A stretch of DNA of 64,000 bases. It comes from Rosenbergiella collisarenosi (GTDB lineage Bacteria > Pseudomonadota > Gammaproteobacteria > Enterobacterales > Enterobacteriaceae). This document shows, piece by piece, positions 28,837-39,598 of the stretch (position 1 is its first letter; each line of letters opens with the position of its first letter). Below the pieces are notes generated by a model, which saw only the letters and a program-made list of their open reading frames with translations, had not been told where the DNA came from and did no database searches. The stretch lies in NCBI RefSeq assembly GCF_018494085.1, contig NZ_JABBFP010000010.1, forward strand, positions 53,414-117,413, read 5' to 3'. A program made the translations under genes and the position numbers.

Positions 28837-30705
28837 TTAATTCATCACACCACAGTTAACACACCACGCATAGCGGTTTTGTGGCGTATTCTGTTGATTA
28901 AAAAGGCCAGGCTGTTGTTGCGCTTTTCCCATCACTTCTATCAGAGGCGCTGGCAGCAATGCCTTAACTTGATCAGAGAGATGCACGGTTACACTAGCCT
29001 GCATCTGAGCCAGTAAGGTATCAACCCAAGACGGATCTTGTTGTATCCATTTTAATGAGGCGCTTTTTAGATGAGCTAACGCTTGCGCTTTATTCACCGC
29101 ATCATCGAAATCGCCGAGTGCGTCAACTAATCCATTTTGTTGCGCATCTGTGCCGGTCCACACATGTCCCTGACCAATTTCATTGATTTGTTCAGGCGTT
29201 TTATGACGCGATTCGGCGACTAAGTTAACAAAGTTATGGTAGCCATTTTCAATAGTTAATTGCATCATCTGTGTGACTGGGTCAGGCAGCGCTTTAGTCA
29301 TTGAAATATCTGCGAGCGGCGAAGTGGAGACGCCATCGGTATGTACGCCAACCGAACTGAGTGAGTTCTCGACGGTATTAATGACACCGAAGATACCAAT
29401 CGAACCCGTCAACGTTGTTGGGCTGGCAATAATATAATCGGCAGGTGTCGAGATCCAATAGCCGCCAGATGCTGCAAGACCGCCCATAGAGACTACGATA
29501 GGCTTACCGGCCTGTTTGGCTGCCATTAGCTCTTCACGGATTTGCTCAGAAGCGGTCACACTCCCACCAGGACTATTTACCCGTAGGATAATCGCCTTGA
29601 TAGCAGGGTCTAGACGCGCTTCTCTAATCTGCTGAGCCGTCGTTTCACTCCCCACATTTCCATCGCTCGCCGGGCCATCCATTATCGCACCATTCGCAAC
29701 GATGACGGCGATATTAGCTTTCGGCTCTGTAGGTTTAGCGGGTGCAGAATAATCATAAATACTGACTTGCTTAAAGCTTTTCTGCTGGGCATCCCAGCCA
29801 AACTTCTTAGTGAGTATCTGTTCGACTTGTGCTTGGGTTTTTAAGCCATCAACTAAGTGCGAATCGACTGCGTATTGCGCGGTATTACCACCGTTAGCTT
29901 TTAAGGCGGTGATAATTGCCTCTGCACCAGGAAATAGTTGTTGCGGTGAGATTGAGCGATTGGCGGCAACGGTTGTCAGGTAACCTTGCCATAGTTGGGT
30001 GATCCAACGAGTATCGGCATCGCGAGCTGCGGGAGACATATCGTCGCGCAGGAAGGGTTCAACCGCAGATTTATAAGTGCCTACCCGAAATACGTGCGAA
30101 GAGACCTTAAGCTTGTCTAACAAACTCTTAAAATAGAGATTATTGGTTGCCATGCCATGGAGGTCGACCGCGCCAAGAGGAGAAAGGTAGACATGGTTAG
30201 CGTAGCTGGCGAGATAATATTGGGCTTGCGTGTAGTTATCCCCATAAGCATAAATGGGTTTGCCTGCAGAGGAGAACTCTTTTAAAGCTTTACCCACATA
30301 ATTTAAAGAGGGCTGATCGCCGCCGGCGAAGTTGTGGAGATCTAATACTATTCCTGTGATAGATTTATCGTTTTTAGCGTCTCGAATAGCATCTACCAGC
30401 TCGAACAATGCATTTTCTTGGCGAAGTTTACTATTAGCTCCCAAAATCTCTTGCCCTAAGAGCTTACCGATTTTTTTATCTTGTGACGGTTGTTCCACGA
30501 TAACCCCGTCAAGATTGAGCACGAGCGCTTGCGCGGTGTTAACTTTATGAGGCGTAGCCGATTCATGGGAGATAAGCCCCCAAATACCCAGGCCAAGTAA
30601 AATAAGTACGAGTAAGAAAAGGTTAAGAACACACTCTCTAATAAAATTAATTACACGCCAGAGATTACTGATAACTCTGACTATTATTCGCCACGCAGTG
30701 CGCAT
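28837..30705 (-). CDS. sppA: Signal peptide peptidase SppA (protease IV)
   Basis: An inner-membrane serine protease that degrades cleaved signal peptides, 622 residues against 618 in E. coli. There is one N-terminal transmembrane helix (LNLFLLVLILLGLGIWGLI, about 27-45) and two tandem S49 (ClpP-like) domains. The catalytic Lys lies in the first domain (GTYKSAVEPF) and the Ser in the second (GGLAASGGYWIS). SPLGAVDLHG and TLTGSIGIFG are conserved. Confidence 0.95.
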   Translation of the reverse strand: MRTAWRIIVRVISNLWRVINFIRECVLNLFLLVLILLGLGIWGLISHESATPHKVNTAQALVLNLDGVIVEQPSQDKKIGKLLGQEILGANSKLRQENALFELVDAIRDAKNDKSITGIVLDLHNFAGGDQPSLNYVGKALKEFSSAGKPIYAYGDNYTQAQYYLASYANHVYLSPLGAVDLHGMATNNLYFKSLLDKLKVSSHVFRVGTYKSAVEPFLRDDMSPAARDADTRWITQLWQGYLTTVAANRSISPQQLFPGAEAIITALKANGGNTAQYAVDSHLVDGLKTQAQVEQILTKKFGWDAQQKSFKQVSIYDYSAPAKPTEPKANIAVIVANGAIMDGPASDGNVGSETTAQQIREARLDPAIKAIILRVNSPGGSVTASEQIREELMAAKQAGKPIVVSMGGLAASGGYWISTPADYIIASPTTLTGSIGIFGVINTVENSLSSVGVHTDGVSTSPLADISMTKALPDPVTQMMQLTIENGYHNFVNLVAESRHKTPEQINEIGQGHVWTGTDAQQNGLVDALGDFDDAVNKAQALAHLKSASLKWIQQDPSWVDTLLAQMQASVTVHLSDQVKALLPAPLIEVMGKAQQQPGLFNQQNTPQNRYAWCVNCGVMN

Positions 30706-30872
30706 AAATTCTCCATTTATTAATGAAATCTAATACTTAGACGGTATAGAGGGAAAGTTGTTACCTATCCTAATTAGACGCGGGTGAAAAGTCAGCAGTT
30801 AATCATCAAATACTGTTACAAAGCCTGATGTTATGTCAGACTCCAGCCATTGATCACCCCAAGGGGAATAGT

Positions 30873-31424
30873 ATGGATTCATTAGAATTACTCTTACAAC
30901 GCCGTTCGGTATCTCGGCTTACCGCACCTGCGCCTGAAGGCGAAGTGTTGGATAATATACTGCAAGCGGGCGCCCGCGCGCCTGACCATGGTGGGCTCAA
31001 GCCGTGGCACTTTTCACTCGTCCAGGGGGCAGGATTAGATAGGCTTAGCGAGTTGTTGCGTAAACTTTCGATTGATGACCAGCTTGACGATAAAGCTATC
31101 GAGAAGGCGACACAGGCACCGTATCGCGCGCCCCTAATTATCACCGTCATCGCGCGCTGCCAACCGCATCATAAGGTGCCAGAGTGGGAACAAGTCGTCA
31201 GTGCGGGATGTTGTGTTATGGCGATGCAGATGGCCGCCCAAGCTCAAGGCTTTAATGGTATCTGGCGTTCTGGTGCGTGGACCGATCACCCGCGTGTGCG
31301 TGAAGCCTTCAACTGCCAAGAGCATGATAAAATCGTTGGGTTTCTTTACTTAGGAACGCCACAATTCAAGGCCGTATCCCCCGTACAGCCCGTCGATCTT
31401 AGCGCCTATGTCAGTCAATTCTGA
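30873..31424 (+). CDS. ydjA: Putative nitroreductase YdjA
   Basis: A 183-residue FMN-dependent nitroreductase-fold oxidoreductase, the same length as E. coli YdjA. FMN contacts are expected in [10 protein letters not shown] (about 6-15) and the C-terminal [28 protein letters not shown] and LYLGTPQ are family blocks. I use ATG 30873, which has AAGGGG upstream; the open frame begins 15 codons earlier. The physiological substrate is unknown. The gene order sppA-ydjA-topB is kept from E. coli. Confidence 0.93.
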   Translation: MDSLELLLQRRSVSRLTAPAPEGEVLDNILQAGARAPDHGGLKPWHFSLVQGAGLDRLSELLRKLSIDDQLDDKAIEKATQAPYRAPLIITVIARCQPHHKVPEWEQVVSAGCCVMAMQMAAQAQGFNGIWRSGAWTDHPRVREAFNCQEHDKIVGFLYLGTPQFKAVSPVQPVDLSAYVSQF

Positions 31425-31511
31425 CAGAAATTAGCGGAAAAATCGGTGATAATAGCGCCCCGGCGTTACGGGATACCATTATTTGTTTAAGGTTAGGGAC
31501 ACGTATTCTTT

Positions 31512-33422
31512 ATGCGAGTGTTTATTGCGGAAAAACCCAGTCTTGCCCGTGCCATCGCCGATGTCCTACCAAAGCCCCATCGTCGTGGTGATGGCTATAT
31601 ACAATGTGGGCCGCAGGATATTGTGACCTGGTGTGTGGGGCACCTTTTGGAACAAGCTCAGCCTGACCACTATGATCCTCGCTATGCGCGTTGGACCCTA
31701 GCTGACTTACCCATTATTCCTGAAAAATGGCTACTAATGCCGCGCAGCGATGTTAAAAAACAGCTAATGGTCATCGGAAAACTACTCTCTGATGCCACAT
31801 CTGTCGTGCATGCTGGCGACCCAGATAGAGAAGGCCAACTCCTCGTCGATGAGGTAATAGATTATCTCGGGCTTGCGCCAGAAAAGCGCCAGCACGTGCA
31901 GCGCTGCCTAATCAATGATCTCAATCCGCAAGCGGTTGAACGTGCAATTACCCATCTACGAAGTAATAGCGAGTTCGCTCCCCTCTGTATCTCTGCTCTA
32001 GCGCGGGCACGCGCTGATTGGCTCTATGGCATTAATATGACTCGCGCTTATACGCTATTTGGCCGTCAAGCTGGCTTTGATGGCGTTTTATCGGTCGGCC
32101 GGGTTCAAACACCTGTATTGGGCTTAGTGGTACGGCGTGATGAAGAAATTGCCAATTTTGTTGCCAAGGATTTTTTTGAAGTTAAAGCAACGGTGCTTAC
32201 GGATAAACAACGTTTTACTGCAACGTGGGTGCCGAGTAGTGCCTGCGAAGACTGGCAGGATGAGGAAGGGCGGTTATTAAATCAGAGTCTCGCTGAACAT
32301 GTCGTGGCACGTATTGCCCAGCAGCCAGCCGTCGTCACCCACTATCAAAATAAGACTGAAAGCGAAATTGCGCCTTTACCTTTTTCACTCTCAAGCCTGC
32401 AGATTGAGGCTGCAAGACGCTTTAATCTTGGCGCTCAGCAAGTGTTAGATATCTGTCAAAAGTTATATGAGACGCATAAATTAATCACTTACCCTCGTTC
32501 TGATTGTCGCTATTTACCCGAAGAGCACTTTGCCGGTCGACATTCGGTGATCACCGCCCTACAAACGCATCTTTCTGAGTACCAAGCCTTGCCGGATGAG
32601 CTCGATACACAGCGGCGTAACCGTTGCTGGGACGATAAAAAAGTCGATGCCCACCACGCAATCATTCCTACCGCTAAACGGACGGCAGTCAAGCTCTCCG
32701 AGCAGGAGCGGAATGTGTATGCCCTGATCGCGCGGCAATATTTAATGCAGTTTGGTGAGGACGCCCAGTATCGAAAATGTGTGATCGAGCTAGAGATTGC
32801 GGGCGGTAAATTCGTCGCCAAGGCCCGTTTCTTATCAAGTGCGGGATGGCGGGTATTATTAGGGGCGAAAGAGCGTGATGAGGAAAATGACGGGGCAGTA
32901 TTACCCGTCGTAGCGAAGGGAGATACTTTGCTGTGTGAAGGAGGCGAGGTGATAGCGAAAAAAACACAACCGCCGCGTCACTTCACCGATGCGACGCTAT
33001 TATCTGCAATGACCGGTATTGCGAGATTTGTGCAAGACAAGGCGTTGAAGAAAGTATTAAGAGAAACGGATGGGCTAGGCACTGAGGCGACACGAGCGGG
33101 CATAATTGAGCTTCTATTTAAGCGGCGTTTTTTAGAAAAGAAGGGGCGCTATATTCATTCAACGTTAGTCGGTAGGGGCCTGATCCATGCTCTACCACAA
33201 CCGTCGGCAGCGCCGGATATGACCGCTCAGTGGGAATCGATCCTGACGCGGATCAGCGAAAAACAATATCGCTATCAAGACTTCATGCAGCCTTTGGTCG
33301 ATACCTTACAACAACTGATCGGTGAGGCAAGGCAACTTCCACCGACTCGAGTATTACGCGATTTGGCCAAACATTCGCCGCCGAAGCCCGCCTATAAAAA
33401 GCGGGCGGCGAAAAAAGCTTAA
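31512..33422 (+). CDS. topB: DNA topoisomerase III
   Basis: A type IA topoisomerase that decatenates replication and recombination intermediates. Its 636 residues are slightly shorter than the 653 in E. coli. The N-terminal Toprim domain has [15 protein letters not shown] and the metal-binding [16 protein letters not shown]. The active-site tyrosine is Tyr327 in [29 protein letters not shown] and [16 protein letters not shown] are conserved. The C-terminus is short and Lys-rich ([12 protein letters not shown]). The stop overlaps the convergent xthA stop by four bases. Confidence 0.96.
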   Translation: MRVFIAEKPSLARAIADVLPKPHRRGDGYIQCGPQDIVTWCVGHLLEQAQPDHYDPRYARWTLADLPIIPEKWLLMPRSDVKKQLMVIGKLLSDATSVVHAGDPDREGQLLVDEVIDYLGLAPEKRQHVQRCLINDLNPQAVERAITHLRSNSEFAPLCISALARARADWLYGINMTRAYTLFGRQAGFDGVLSVGRVQTPVLGLVVRRDEEIANFVAKDFFEVKATVLTDKQRFTATWVPSSACEDWQDEEGRLLNQSLAEHVVARIAQQPAVVTHYQNKTESEIAPLPFSLSSLQIEAARRFNLGAQQVLDICQKLYETHKLITYPRSDCRYLPEEHFAGRHSVITALQTHLSEYQALPDELDTQRRNRCWDDKKVDAHHAIIPTAKRTAVKLSEQERNVYALIARQYLMQFGEDAQYRKCVIELEIAGGKFVAKARFLSSAGWRVLLGAKERDEENDGAVLPVVAKGDTLLCEGGEVIAKKTQPPRHFTDATLLSAMTGIARFVQDKALKKVLRETDGLGTEATRAGIIELLFKRRFLEKKGRYIHSTLVGRGLIHALPQPSAAPDMTAQWESILTRISEKQYRYQDFMQPLVDTLQQLIGEARQLPPTRVLRDLAKHSPPKPAYKKRAAKKA

Positions 33423-34228
33423 AGGTCGAACTCTGACCACACGGGAGCATGGTCAGAGGGTTTCTCCATTGAACGCAATGGGTAGTCGATGCCACTGGCC
33501 ACTAAGCGAGCATCAAGAGGGGCACTAGCTAATAGCAGGTCGATGCGTAACCCTCGATTATCGTCAAAGCCTTTCGAGCGATAGTCAAACCAAGAGAATT
33601 GGTCGTTAACCCCCGGATTGACTCTGCGCCACGTATCTGTTAATCCCCAGCCCATAAGTGTTTGCATCCATTCACGCTCTTCGGGTAAAAACGAACATTT
33701 GCCGGTTTTAAGCCAACGCTTACGGTTAACCTCGCCAATTCCAATGTCATCATCAGTCACACTGATATTAACATCACCCATCACCAAGACGAGTTGGTCT
33801 GGGGTGAGCTGAGTGAGGAGGTGTTGCTGTAGATCGGCGTAGAATTTCTGTTTGGCTGGGAATTTAGTGGGGTGGTCACGGCTTTCCCCTTGTGGAAAGT
33901 AGCCATTGATAACGGTCACAGTCTCGCCAGACGGCGTTGGGATCTCAGCCATAATAATACGGCGCTGCGCGTCATCGCTATCGGTGATAAAACCGCGTTG
34001 GACCTTAGTGGGTTCTACTTTGGTCATCAGGGCTACGCCGTAATGGCCTTTCTGCCCATGATAAAAGACGTGGTAACCTAAAGCTTCGACAACTTCTTTT
34101 GGAAACATATCATCGTGGACTTTGGTTTCTTGCAGTCCAATTACATCAGGTTGATGCTGTTCAACTAATGCAGCGAGCTGATGAGGGCGAGCACGAAGGC
34201 CATTGATATTAAAAGAGACAAATTTCAC
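33419..34228 (-). CDS. xthA: Exodeoxyribonuclease III
   Basis: The major AP endonuclease and 3' repair exonuclease of base-excision repair, 269 residues. Catalytic residues are visible in [23 protein letters not shown] (metal Glu), [15 protein letters not shown] (Asp/Asn) and KPSDHAPVW (Asp/His). It starts at GTG 34228 with AGGA eight bases upstream. In E. coli xthA is not next to topB; here the two genes end on top of each other. Confidence 0.96.
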   Translation of the reverse strand: MKFVSFNINGLRARPHQLAALVEQHQPDVIGLQETKVHDDMFPKEVVEALGYHVFYHGQKGHYGVALMTKVEPTKVQRGFITDSDDAQRRIIMAEIPTPSGETVTVINGYFPQGESRDHPTKFPAKQKFYADLQQHLLTQLTPDQLVLVMGDVNISVTDDDIGIGEVNRKRWLKTGKCSFLPEEREWMQTLMGWGLTDTWRRVNPGVNDQFSWFDYRSKGFDDNRGLRIDLLLASAPLDARLVASGIDYPLRSMEKPSDHAPVWSEFDL

Positions 34229-34317
34229 GACGATATCCTAGTTGATTCAGTTTTCATTATGGTAACGAGTTCTGAAAGGAATGTCATCGGACGATGAAGA
34301 GAAGAATAACGAAAGGA

Positions 34318-34402
<85 letters not shown>

Positions 34403-34543
34403 TAACAATTAAGCCACGCCCTGTGTCTGGCGTGGCGGCATAATAGCAAACTTAGGATATCCGTAAAGCTTTAATCACGTTAATCAGTTCGTTCGCTGTG
34501 TTTTTACACTAAAGCTGTTGCATAAATCAACAGCGCGCTAATG

Positions 34544-35392
34544 TTAGAGAATAATCGTGCGGTTGCCATAGACAAACACACGTTGTGCTAACACTTTATC
34601 GACGGCGCGACTCAGTACATTTTTTTCCACGTCACGTCCTGCGCGAATCATCTCTTCGGCAGTGTAACTATGGTCGATATTAATCACATCCTGCATAATA
34701 ATTGGGCCTTCGTCCAAATTATCGTTTACATAGTGTGCCGTTGCCCCGATGAGCTTAACGCCACGCTCGTAGGCCTGGTGGTAAGGGCGAGCACCGATAA
34801 AGGCAGGCAGGAAAGAGTGATGGATATTAATAATCTGATTCGGAAAACGTTTAACGAATTCGGGAGTAAGCACTCTCATGTATTTCGCTAACACAACGTA
34901 ATCGGGTTGATAGTGATCAATATGGTCTGCCATCTGTAGATCGTGAGCCTCGCGAGTGAGGCCGTCATGGCTGCAATAGACGAAGGGAATATCGAAGCGC
35001 TCGACCAACGATCTTAAGGTTTCATGATTACCGATGACCGCGGCAATTTCGACATCTAAACCGCCAAACGCGCTCTTCATCAGCAGGTCACCCAGACAAT
35101 GTGCTTCACGTGTGACCATGATTACGATACGTCTACGGCCAGCGGCATGTAACTCACGCAACGAACCACTGGGTAATGCACTATCGAGGTCGGCTAACAA
35201 TGTGGCATCGTTGAAGATCCCCTCCAACTCAGTACGCATAAAAAAGCGGCCTGTGCGATGATCGACGAACTCATTATTTTGTACGATATTTAACTCGTGC
35301 TTGTAACAAATATTCGTGATTTTAGCGATGAGTCCCTTGGCATCGGGGCAGATCGTACGAAGAATTTTACGTTCAATTATTGTCGCTGACAT
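34544..35392 (-). CDS. purU: Formyltetrahydrofolate deformylase
   Basis: Hydrolyses 10-formyl-tetrahydrofolate to formate and tetrahydrofolate, balancing the one-carbon pool and supplying formate to PurT. Its 282 residues have an N-terminal ACT domain (RTICPDAKGLIAKITNIC, about 12-90) and a C-terminal formyltransferase domain with NIHHSFLPAF and the catalytic Asp in NLDEGPIIMQD. E. coli PurU has 280 residues. The same neighbour, tRNA-Tyr, is found in E. coli. Confidence 0.96.
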   Translation of the reverse strand: MSATIIERKILRTICPDAKGLIAKITNICYKHELNIVQNNEFVDHRTGRFFMRTELEGIFNDATLLADLDSALPSGSLRELHAAGRRRIVIMVTREAHCLGDLLMKSAFGGLDVEIAAVIGNHETLRSLVERFDIPFVYCSHDGLTREAHDLQMADHIDHYQPDYVVLAKYMRVLTPEFVKRFPNQIINIHHSFLPAFIGARPYHQAYERGVKLIGATAHYVNDNLDEGPIIMQDVINIDHSYTAEEMIRAGRDVEKNVLSRAVDKVLAQRVFVYGNRTIIL

Positions 35393-35440
35393 TAAAGCAG
35401 ATCCTGTGTTGCATCATAGCGTAGCGCTCGACACTGTCGA

Positions 35441-35902
35441 TCAGTGGGCGCAACATTTTTTGAATTTTTTTTGTGAGCCGCAAGGACATGTCTCATTGCG
35501 ACCGGGTATTCTATGAATCCCATCAATATAATACCAGCGATTATTTTCCCGTACAAAACGAGAGGTTTCATAAATCCAGCTCGGGGATTGCTCATCTCTA
35601 TAACGAGCGAAGAATGTTACATAAGCTTCCTCCGTCGACTTACCTGCCTGACTATCTAGAATATTTAGGCCTAGCCATTGCGTCTTTACGTTCTCTTGGT
35701 TCAATGCGTCAACGAGGTTTGGCGGGCAAGTCGATGCGTGCCACGTCCGTAAAACATAGGCAAAGTCGCCGAGGGAATAAGCAGTATAACGCGAGCGCAT
35801 TAGACGTTCTGCAGACGATGCCTCGCACTCTCCCCTCAACAGGGGTTGGCAACAGTCACTAAAAGGAAGACGACTTCCACAGGTACAGAGGGTAGGGTGC
35901 AC
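35441..35902 (-). CDS. ychJ: YchJ, SEC-C zinc-motif protein
   Basis: A 153-residue protein with a cysteine-rich SEC-C-like motif at each end: CTCGSRLPFSDCC at residues 6-18 and CPCGSQKKFKKCC at the C-terminus, which bind zinc in related proteins. Between them is an NTF2-like domain (RLMRSRYTAYSLGDFAYVL, RFVRENNRWYYIDG). It matches E. coli YchJ. The start is GTG with GAGGAA upstream. Function is unknown. In E. coli rssA lies between ychJ and rssB; it is absent here. Confidence 0.93.
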   Translation of the reverse strand: MHPTLCTCGSRLPFSDCCQPLLRGECEASSAERLMRSRYTAYSLGDFAYVLRTWHASTCPPNLVDALNQENVKTQWLGLNILDSQAGKSTEEAYVTFFARYRDEQSPSWIYETSRFVRENNRWYYIDGIHRIPGRNETCPCGSQKKFKKCCAH

Positions 35903-36053
35903 AATATTTCCTCAAAATAGTCAGTATATATGACTAATATTCTTAAATTATTAACATTCTATAACGCGTCAAAGAACTTCAGCTATACTCAATACAATAT
36001 TTAAAGCTGGTTAAACCGGTCAGCAGTATAAATGCAAGTATAGGTATATAAGT

Positions 36054-37061
36054 GTGGAAAATTTTCTAGCCAATAAGATCGTAGTGATTATTGATGACGA
36101 TCCCCTCTGCGATGCGGTGCTATCAGAATTCTTAAGCTACGCGGGTGCTAAGGTTTTACAAACCGCAAGCGGTGAGGAAGGTCTAGAATTGATTGAACAA
36201 CATGAGGCCACACTTATTATCTGTGGGCTTAATTTGTTGGATGTCCCCGCTGTGCCGCTTATAAAGCAACTCCACGCTTCAACGCTTCACACCCCTATTA
36301 TCGCACTTACTGATACCCAAGATGTTACGTTAATCGCGGCCGTCATGAGGGCAGGGGTCTACGATATTATCCTCAAACCTTTGACGGATGTTAAAGCGTT
36401 GCAGTCACTGATTCTAGAAGCTGTTTATCCCGATATGTTTAGTTCGACTATCGATGAAAGCGATAAACTACAAGAAGAGTGGAACCATTTGGTCACCTAT
36501 CCCGAAGAGTCGCTGGCATTGTTAAGGGATCTACAGCCCCCAGCTCATCTCTCTGTTGCGGGCTGCCAAGTTGGGTATCGTCAGCTTAATACGAGTAATA
36601 ACCATGGTTTAATTATTGATATCGCCGAATTATCTGACCATGAGTTTGGGTTTTATATTTTTGATGCGGAATGGGTAGGTGAGTACGGTGCTGTTGCCGC
36701 GTTATTACTTAGGGCATTCTTTAATGACCTCCTAAAACAACAGATTATCGCCCATCCAGATAAACTACCGGCGTTAACGACGGTGCTTCATGATATTCAA
36801 GGGTTGCTGAATAAATCGGGATTACGAGGTGAGTACCCCATAGTCATCGGCTACTACAACCGCGCTCGTGAGCACCTTCTCGTCGTTAATAGTGGGCTTT
36901 CATGTATTATTCATCATGAAAATATGCATACCTCATTAATTAAAGATACTGCGCTTGGCCGATATTTCCACGACTCTGTTCAGGAGCAACGTTTGACTTT
37001 GAAGAGTGGTGAGTGCGAAATATGGAATGGTCCACGAAAATTATGGTTACGTTTTCATTAA
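36054..37061 (+). CDS. rssB: RssB-like response regulator lacking the phospho-acceptor Asp58
   Basis: In E. coli RssB is the ClpXP adaptor that delivers sigma-S (RpoS) for degradation; phosphorylation at Asp58 increases its affinity. Here 335 residues (E. coli 337) form a receiver domain (1-120) and a PP2C-like C-terminal domain. The order before galU and blocks such as LLRDLQPP, LLLRAFFNDLLKQQ, GYYNRAREHLLVVNSGL and YPDMF support orthology, though overall similarity is low. The acidic pocket Asp14-Asp16, Thr86 and Lys108 are kept. Residue 58, however, is Gly (LIICGLNLLD against LMICDIAMP), codon GGG. The protein is probably not phosphorylated at this site. It starts at GTG 36054. Confidence 0.88.
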   Translation: MENFLANKIVVIIDDDPLCDAVLSEFLSYAGAKVLQTASGEEGLELIEQHEATLIICGLNLLDVPAVPLIKQLHASTLHTPIIALTDTQDVTLIAAVMRAGVYDIILKPLTDVKALQSLILEAVYPDMFSSTIDESDKLQEEWNHLVTYPEESLALLRDLQPPAHLSVAGCQVGYRQLNTSNNHGLIIDIAELSDHEFGFYIFDAEWVGEYGAVAALLLRAFFNDLLKQQIIAHPDKLPALTTVLHDIQGLLNKSGLRGEYPIVIGYYNRAREHLLVVNSGLSCIIHHENMHTSLIKDTALGRYFHDSVQEQRLTLKSGECEIWNGPRKLWLRFH

Positions 37062-37194
37062 TCCCTGATGAGCGGCCTAAGTTGATAGTTTAAATATTTT
37101 AATTTTTCTGGATAATTCTTAAGTTAAGTTATGCTAGAATTTAATCTCTTCAAAGGATATCTTGGCATTTCGCCAAATTAATGAGGTTTGTTCG

Positions 37195-38094
37195 ATGTCT
37201 GCTCCAGTTTCTAAAATTAGAAAAGCTGTAATTCCTGTTGCCGGTTTAGGTACAAGAATGCTTCCTGCAACGAAAGCTATCCCGAAAGAGATGCTTCCTT
37301 TAGTTGATAAGCCACTCATTCAATATGTGGTCAATGAATGTATTGCAGCGGGCATTAACGAAATTGTGCTTGTTACGCACTCCTCAAAAAATTCGATTGA
37401 AAACCACTTCGATACAAGCTTTGAACTCGAAGCAATGCTTGAAAAGCGCGTTAAACGCCAGTTGTTGGATGAAATTCAAGGTATCTGCCCTCCACACGTA
37501 ACCATCATGCAAGTTCGTCAAGGCGAGGCCAAAGGTCTAGGCCATGCGGTTATGTGCGCGCACCCGGTTGTGGGTAACGAGCCTTTCGCGGTTATTCTTC
37601 CCGATGTGATCATCGATGAGTACGAGTCTAACCCTAAGAAAGATAACCTAGCAGAAATGCTATCTCGTTATGAATCGACCGGCCGTAGCCAAATTATGGT
37701 CGAGCCAGTGGAAGACGTTACCGCTTATGGTGTTGTAGATTGCCAAGGTGCAACCTTACAACCTGGCGACAGCGCGCCAATGGTGGGTGTTGTTGAAAAA
37801 CCTAAAGCTTCTGAGTCACCGTCTAACCTTGCAGTCGTGGGACGCTATGTGCTTTCAGCAGACATTTGGCCGCTTTTAGCTAAAACCCCAGCGGGCGCAG
37901 GCGGCGAGATCCAGCTAACTGATTCCATCGCAATGATGATGGAAAAAGAAACTGTTGAAGCTTACCACCTTAAAGGTGTGAGCCATGACTGTGGAAACAA
38001 ACTCGGGTACATGCAAGCGTTTGTCGAGTATGGCGTGCGTCACCCAGTGCACGGTGAAGATTTTAAAGCTTGGCTGTCAGAAAACGTTAAGTAA
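37195..38094 (+). CDS. galU: UTP-glucose-1-phosphate uridylyltransferase
   Basis: Makes UDP-glucose from UTP and glucose 1-phosphate for surface polysaccharides, galactose metabolism and trehalose. Its 299 residues contain the nucleotidyltransferase motif [22 protein letters not shown] (begins about residue 12; read in two pieces with [11 protein letters not shown]), [20 protein letters not shown] and [15 protein letters not shown] use ATG 37195 ([10 protein letters not shown]) with GAGG upstream. Near-identical to E. coli GalU apart from the two ends. Confidence 0.97.
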   Translation: MSAPVSKIRKAVIPVAGLGTRMLPATKAIPKEMLPLVDKPLIQYVVNECIAAGINEIVLVTHSSKNSIENHFDTSFELEAMLEKRVKRQLLDEIQGICPPHVTIMQVRQGEAKGLGHAVMCAHPVVGNEPFAVILPDVIIDEYESNPKKDNLAEMLSRYESTGRSQIMVEPVEDVTAYGVVDCQGATLQPGDSAPMVGVVEKPKASESPSNLAVVGRYVLSADIWPLLAKTPAGAGGEIQLTDSIAMMMEKETVEAYHLKGVSHDCGNKLGYMQAFVEYGVRHPVHGEDFKAWLSENVK

Positions 38095-38101
38095 TTTGAG
38101 A

Positions 38102-38128
38102 AACCGCCATCTACTGGCGGTTTTTTTT
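38102..38128 (+). terminator. Terminator of galU
   Basis: Eight-pair stem AACCGCCA / TGGCGGTT with a TCTAC loop and a run of six further T. The T run overlaps the stop codon of the convergent hns. Confidence 0.92.
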
Positions 38129-38534
38129 ACTCTTTAATTAAAAACATTTCTAACGTATCACCCTGATTAAGTGCTTTTTGGATGACTGATGGAGTACGTC
38201 CTTGACCCGTCCAGGTATGAACTCGGCCTGCCGTATCGGTATAGTGATATTTAGCCGGGCGCTTTTGACGTGAAGGACTTTCCGGTTGCTCGACAGGATG
38301 AGTTCCGACTAGTTCACTGATATCAATACCCTCAGACAGCATCATCTCACGGATCTTATCAAGTTTTTTCGCATGCTCGGCTGCCTGAACACCACTATTC
38401 GCCTGTTCCTCTCGGTGCTCTTCGACGATGGCTGATAATTTATCTAGGATATCAGTTAAGGTTTCTAGGGAATACTCACGAGCTTGCGTACGTAAGAGGC
38501 GTAAATTTTTTAGGGCGAGTAGCTCATTACTCAT
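38127..38534 (-). CDS. hns: Nucleoid protein H-NS
   Basis: A 135-residue nucleoid protein that silences AT-rich and foreign DNA. The N-terminal coiled-coil oligomerisation domain (about 1-80; LKNLRLLRTQAREYSLETLTDIL) is moderately diverged from E. coli. A linker (PVEQPESPSRQKR) leads to a conserved DNA-binding domain with RPAKYHYTD and the AT-hook-like core TWTGQGRTP. Position between galU and tdk is that of E. coli hns, which favours H-NS over StpA. Confidence 0.95.
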   Translation of the reverse strand: MSNELLALKNLRLLRTQAREYSLETLTDILDKLSAIVEEHREEQANSGVQAAEHAKKLDKIREMMLSEGIDISELVGTHPVEQPESPSRQKRPAKYHYTDTAGRVHTWTGQGRTPSVIQKALNQGDTLEMFLIKE

Positions 38535-38707
38535 AAGAGATTCTCAATTAATTTTTAGTATTAGTAACGTTGATAATATGATTTACAGTTAAGCTTTTGC
38601 AACGTATTCCACTGCCGACCGCATTTATTATCCGAGAGAATTTAGCTGAGATGGCTCAAGGTGAGCTATGGTATGATCGCCGTTTCATCTTCCAATGAGT
38701 ACTTCCA

Positions 38708-39328
38708 GTGGCACAGCTCTATTTTTATTACTCTGCAATGAACGCAGGAAAATCGACCTCTTTGTTGCAGTCCTCCTACAATTATCAAGAGCGTGGGATG
38801 CAGACGTTAATTTTTACGGCGGAAATTGACGATCGTTATGGCAAAGGAAAGGTGGCATCGCGGATCGGGTTATCGAGTAGTGCAGCCTTATTTAATAAAA
38901 TGACAGACCTGTATAGCGAAATTCAGCACGCTAACACATTAAGCCCCCTTCATTGTATTCTCCTCGACGAATCGCAATTCCTGACGCGAGAACAAGTTAA
39001 GCAACTCACTTATGTGACCGATAATTTAAATATCCCTGTACTCTGTTATGGCTTACGCACGGATTTCAGGGGAGAGCTGTTTGAAGGGAGTCGCTACTTA
39101 CTGGCATGGGCAGATAAACTCGTGGAATTAAAGACGGTTTGTCATTGTGGGCGTAAAGCCAATATGGTCTTGCGCCTTGATGCCGAAGGGCAGCCTTTTC
39201 ACGATGGCGCCCAAGTCGTTATAGGCGGCAATGACCAATACATCTCTGTATGTCGTAAGCATTATTGGCAGGCAATCGAACAGGGCTGTAAAGTTGCTAT
39301 CTTTGGGTCGTCAAAGAAACCGTCTTAA
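38708..39328 (+). CDS. tdk: Thymidine kinase
   Basis: Salvage kinase that phosphorylates thymidine to dTMP using ATP. The 206 residues match E. coli. The P-loop is SAMNAGKST (9-17), the DESQF motif is in [11 protein letters not shown], and the zinc-binding cysteines are in [10 protein letters not shown] and SVCRKHYW. Starts at GTG 38708 ([11 protein letters not shown]). The adhE gene that follows tdk in E. coli is absent. Confidence 0.96.
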   Translation: MAQLYFYYSAMNAGKSTSLLQSSYNYQERGMQTLIFTAEIDDRYGKGKVASRIGLSSSAALFNKMTDLYSEIQHANTLSPLHCILLDESQFLTREQVKQLTYVTDNLNIPVLCYGLRTDFRGELFEGSRYLLAWADKLVELKTVCHCGRKANMVLRLDAEGQPFHDGAQVVIGGNDQYISVCRKHYWQAIEQGCKVAIFGSSKKPS

Positions 39329-39385
39329 TAGCTGAAAACCGCCCTATAAAGAATTCACTGCACACAGGTTAGGGCTAGGATGAAT

Positions 39386-39462
39386 CGCCTTAAATCGGTG
39401 CAGTGAGATAATTAGGCACCAAATCAGTGCGTTGCGCCATTCTGACGCACCAAAATTGTGCT
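39386..39462 (+). promoter_or_regulatory. Three tandem NtrC (NRI)-like enhancer sites
   Basis: Sites at 39386-39402, 39415-39431 and 39446-39462 match the consensus TGCACC-N5-GGTGCA in 8, 9 and 9 of 12 positions. They read CGCCTT-AAATC-GGTGCA, GGCACC-AAATC-AGTGCG and CGCACC-AAAAT-TGTGCT. Their centres are 29 and 31 bp apart, close to three helical turns, which suits cooperative NtrC binding. They lie about 150-210 bp upstream of the sigma-54 promoter, a normal enhancer distance. Confidence 0.65.
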
Positions 39463-39598
39463 TGAAAAGTAATACTTATATCACTTCCTCTCATATTCAA
39501 GAATCTGATACATTTCTGCGTACTCTGCGCTTCTTTCACATAAAAAATATCCTCAAACTTACTGACCTTGCGAGGCTTTCAGGCAATGCTAGTTTAAT

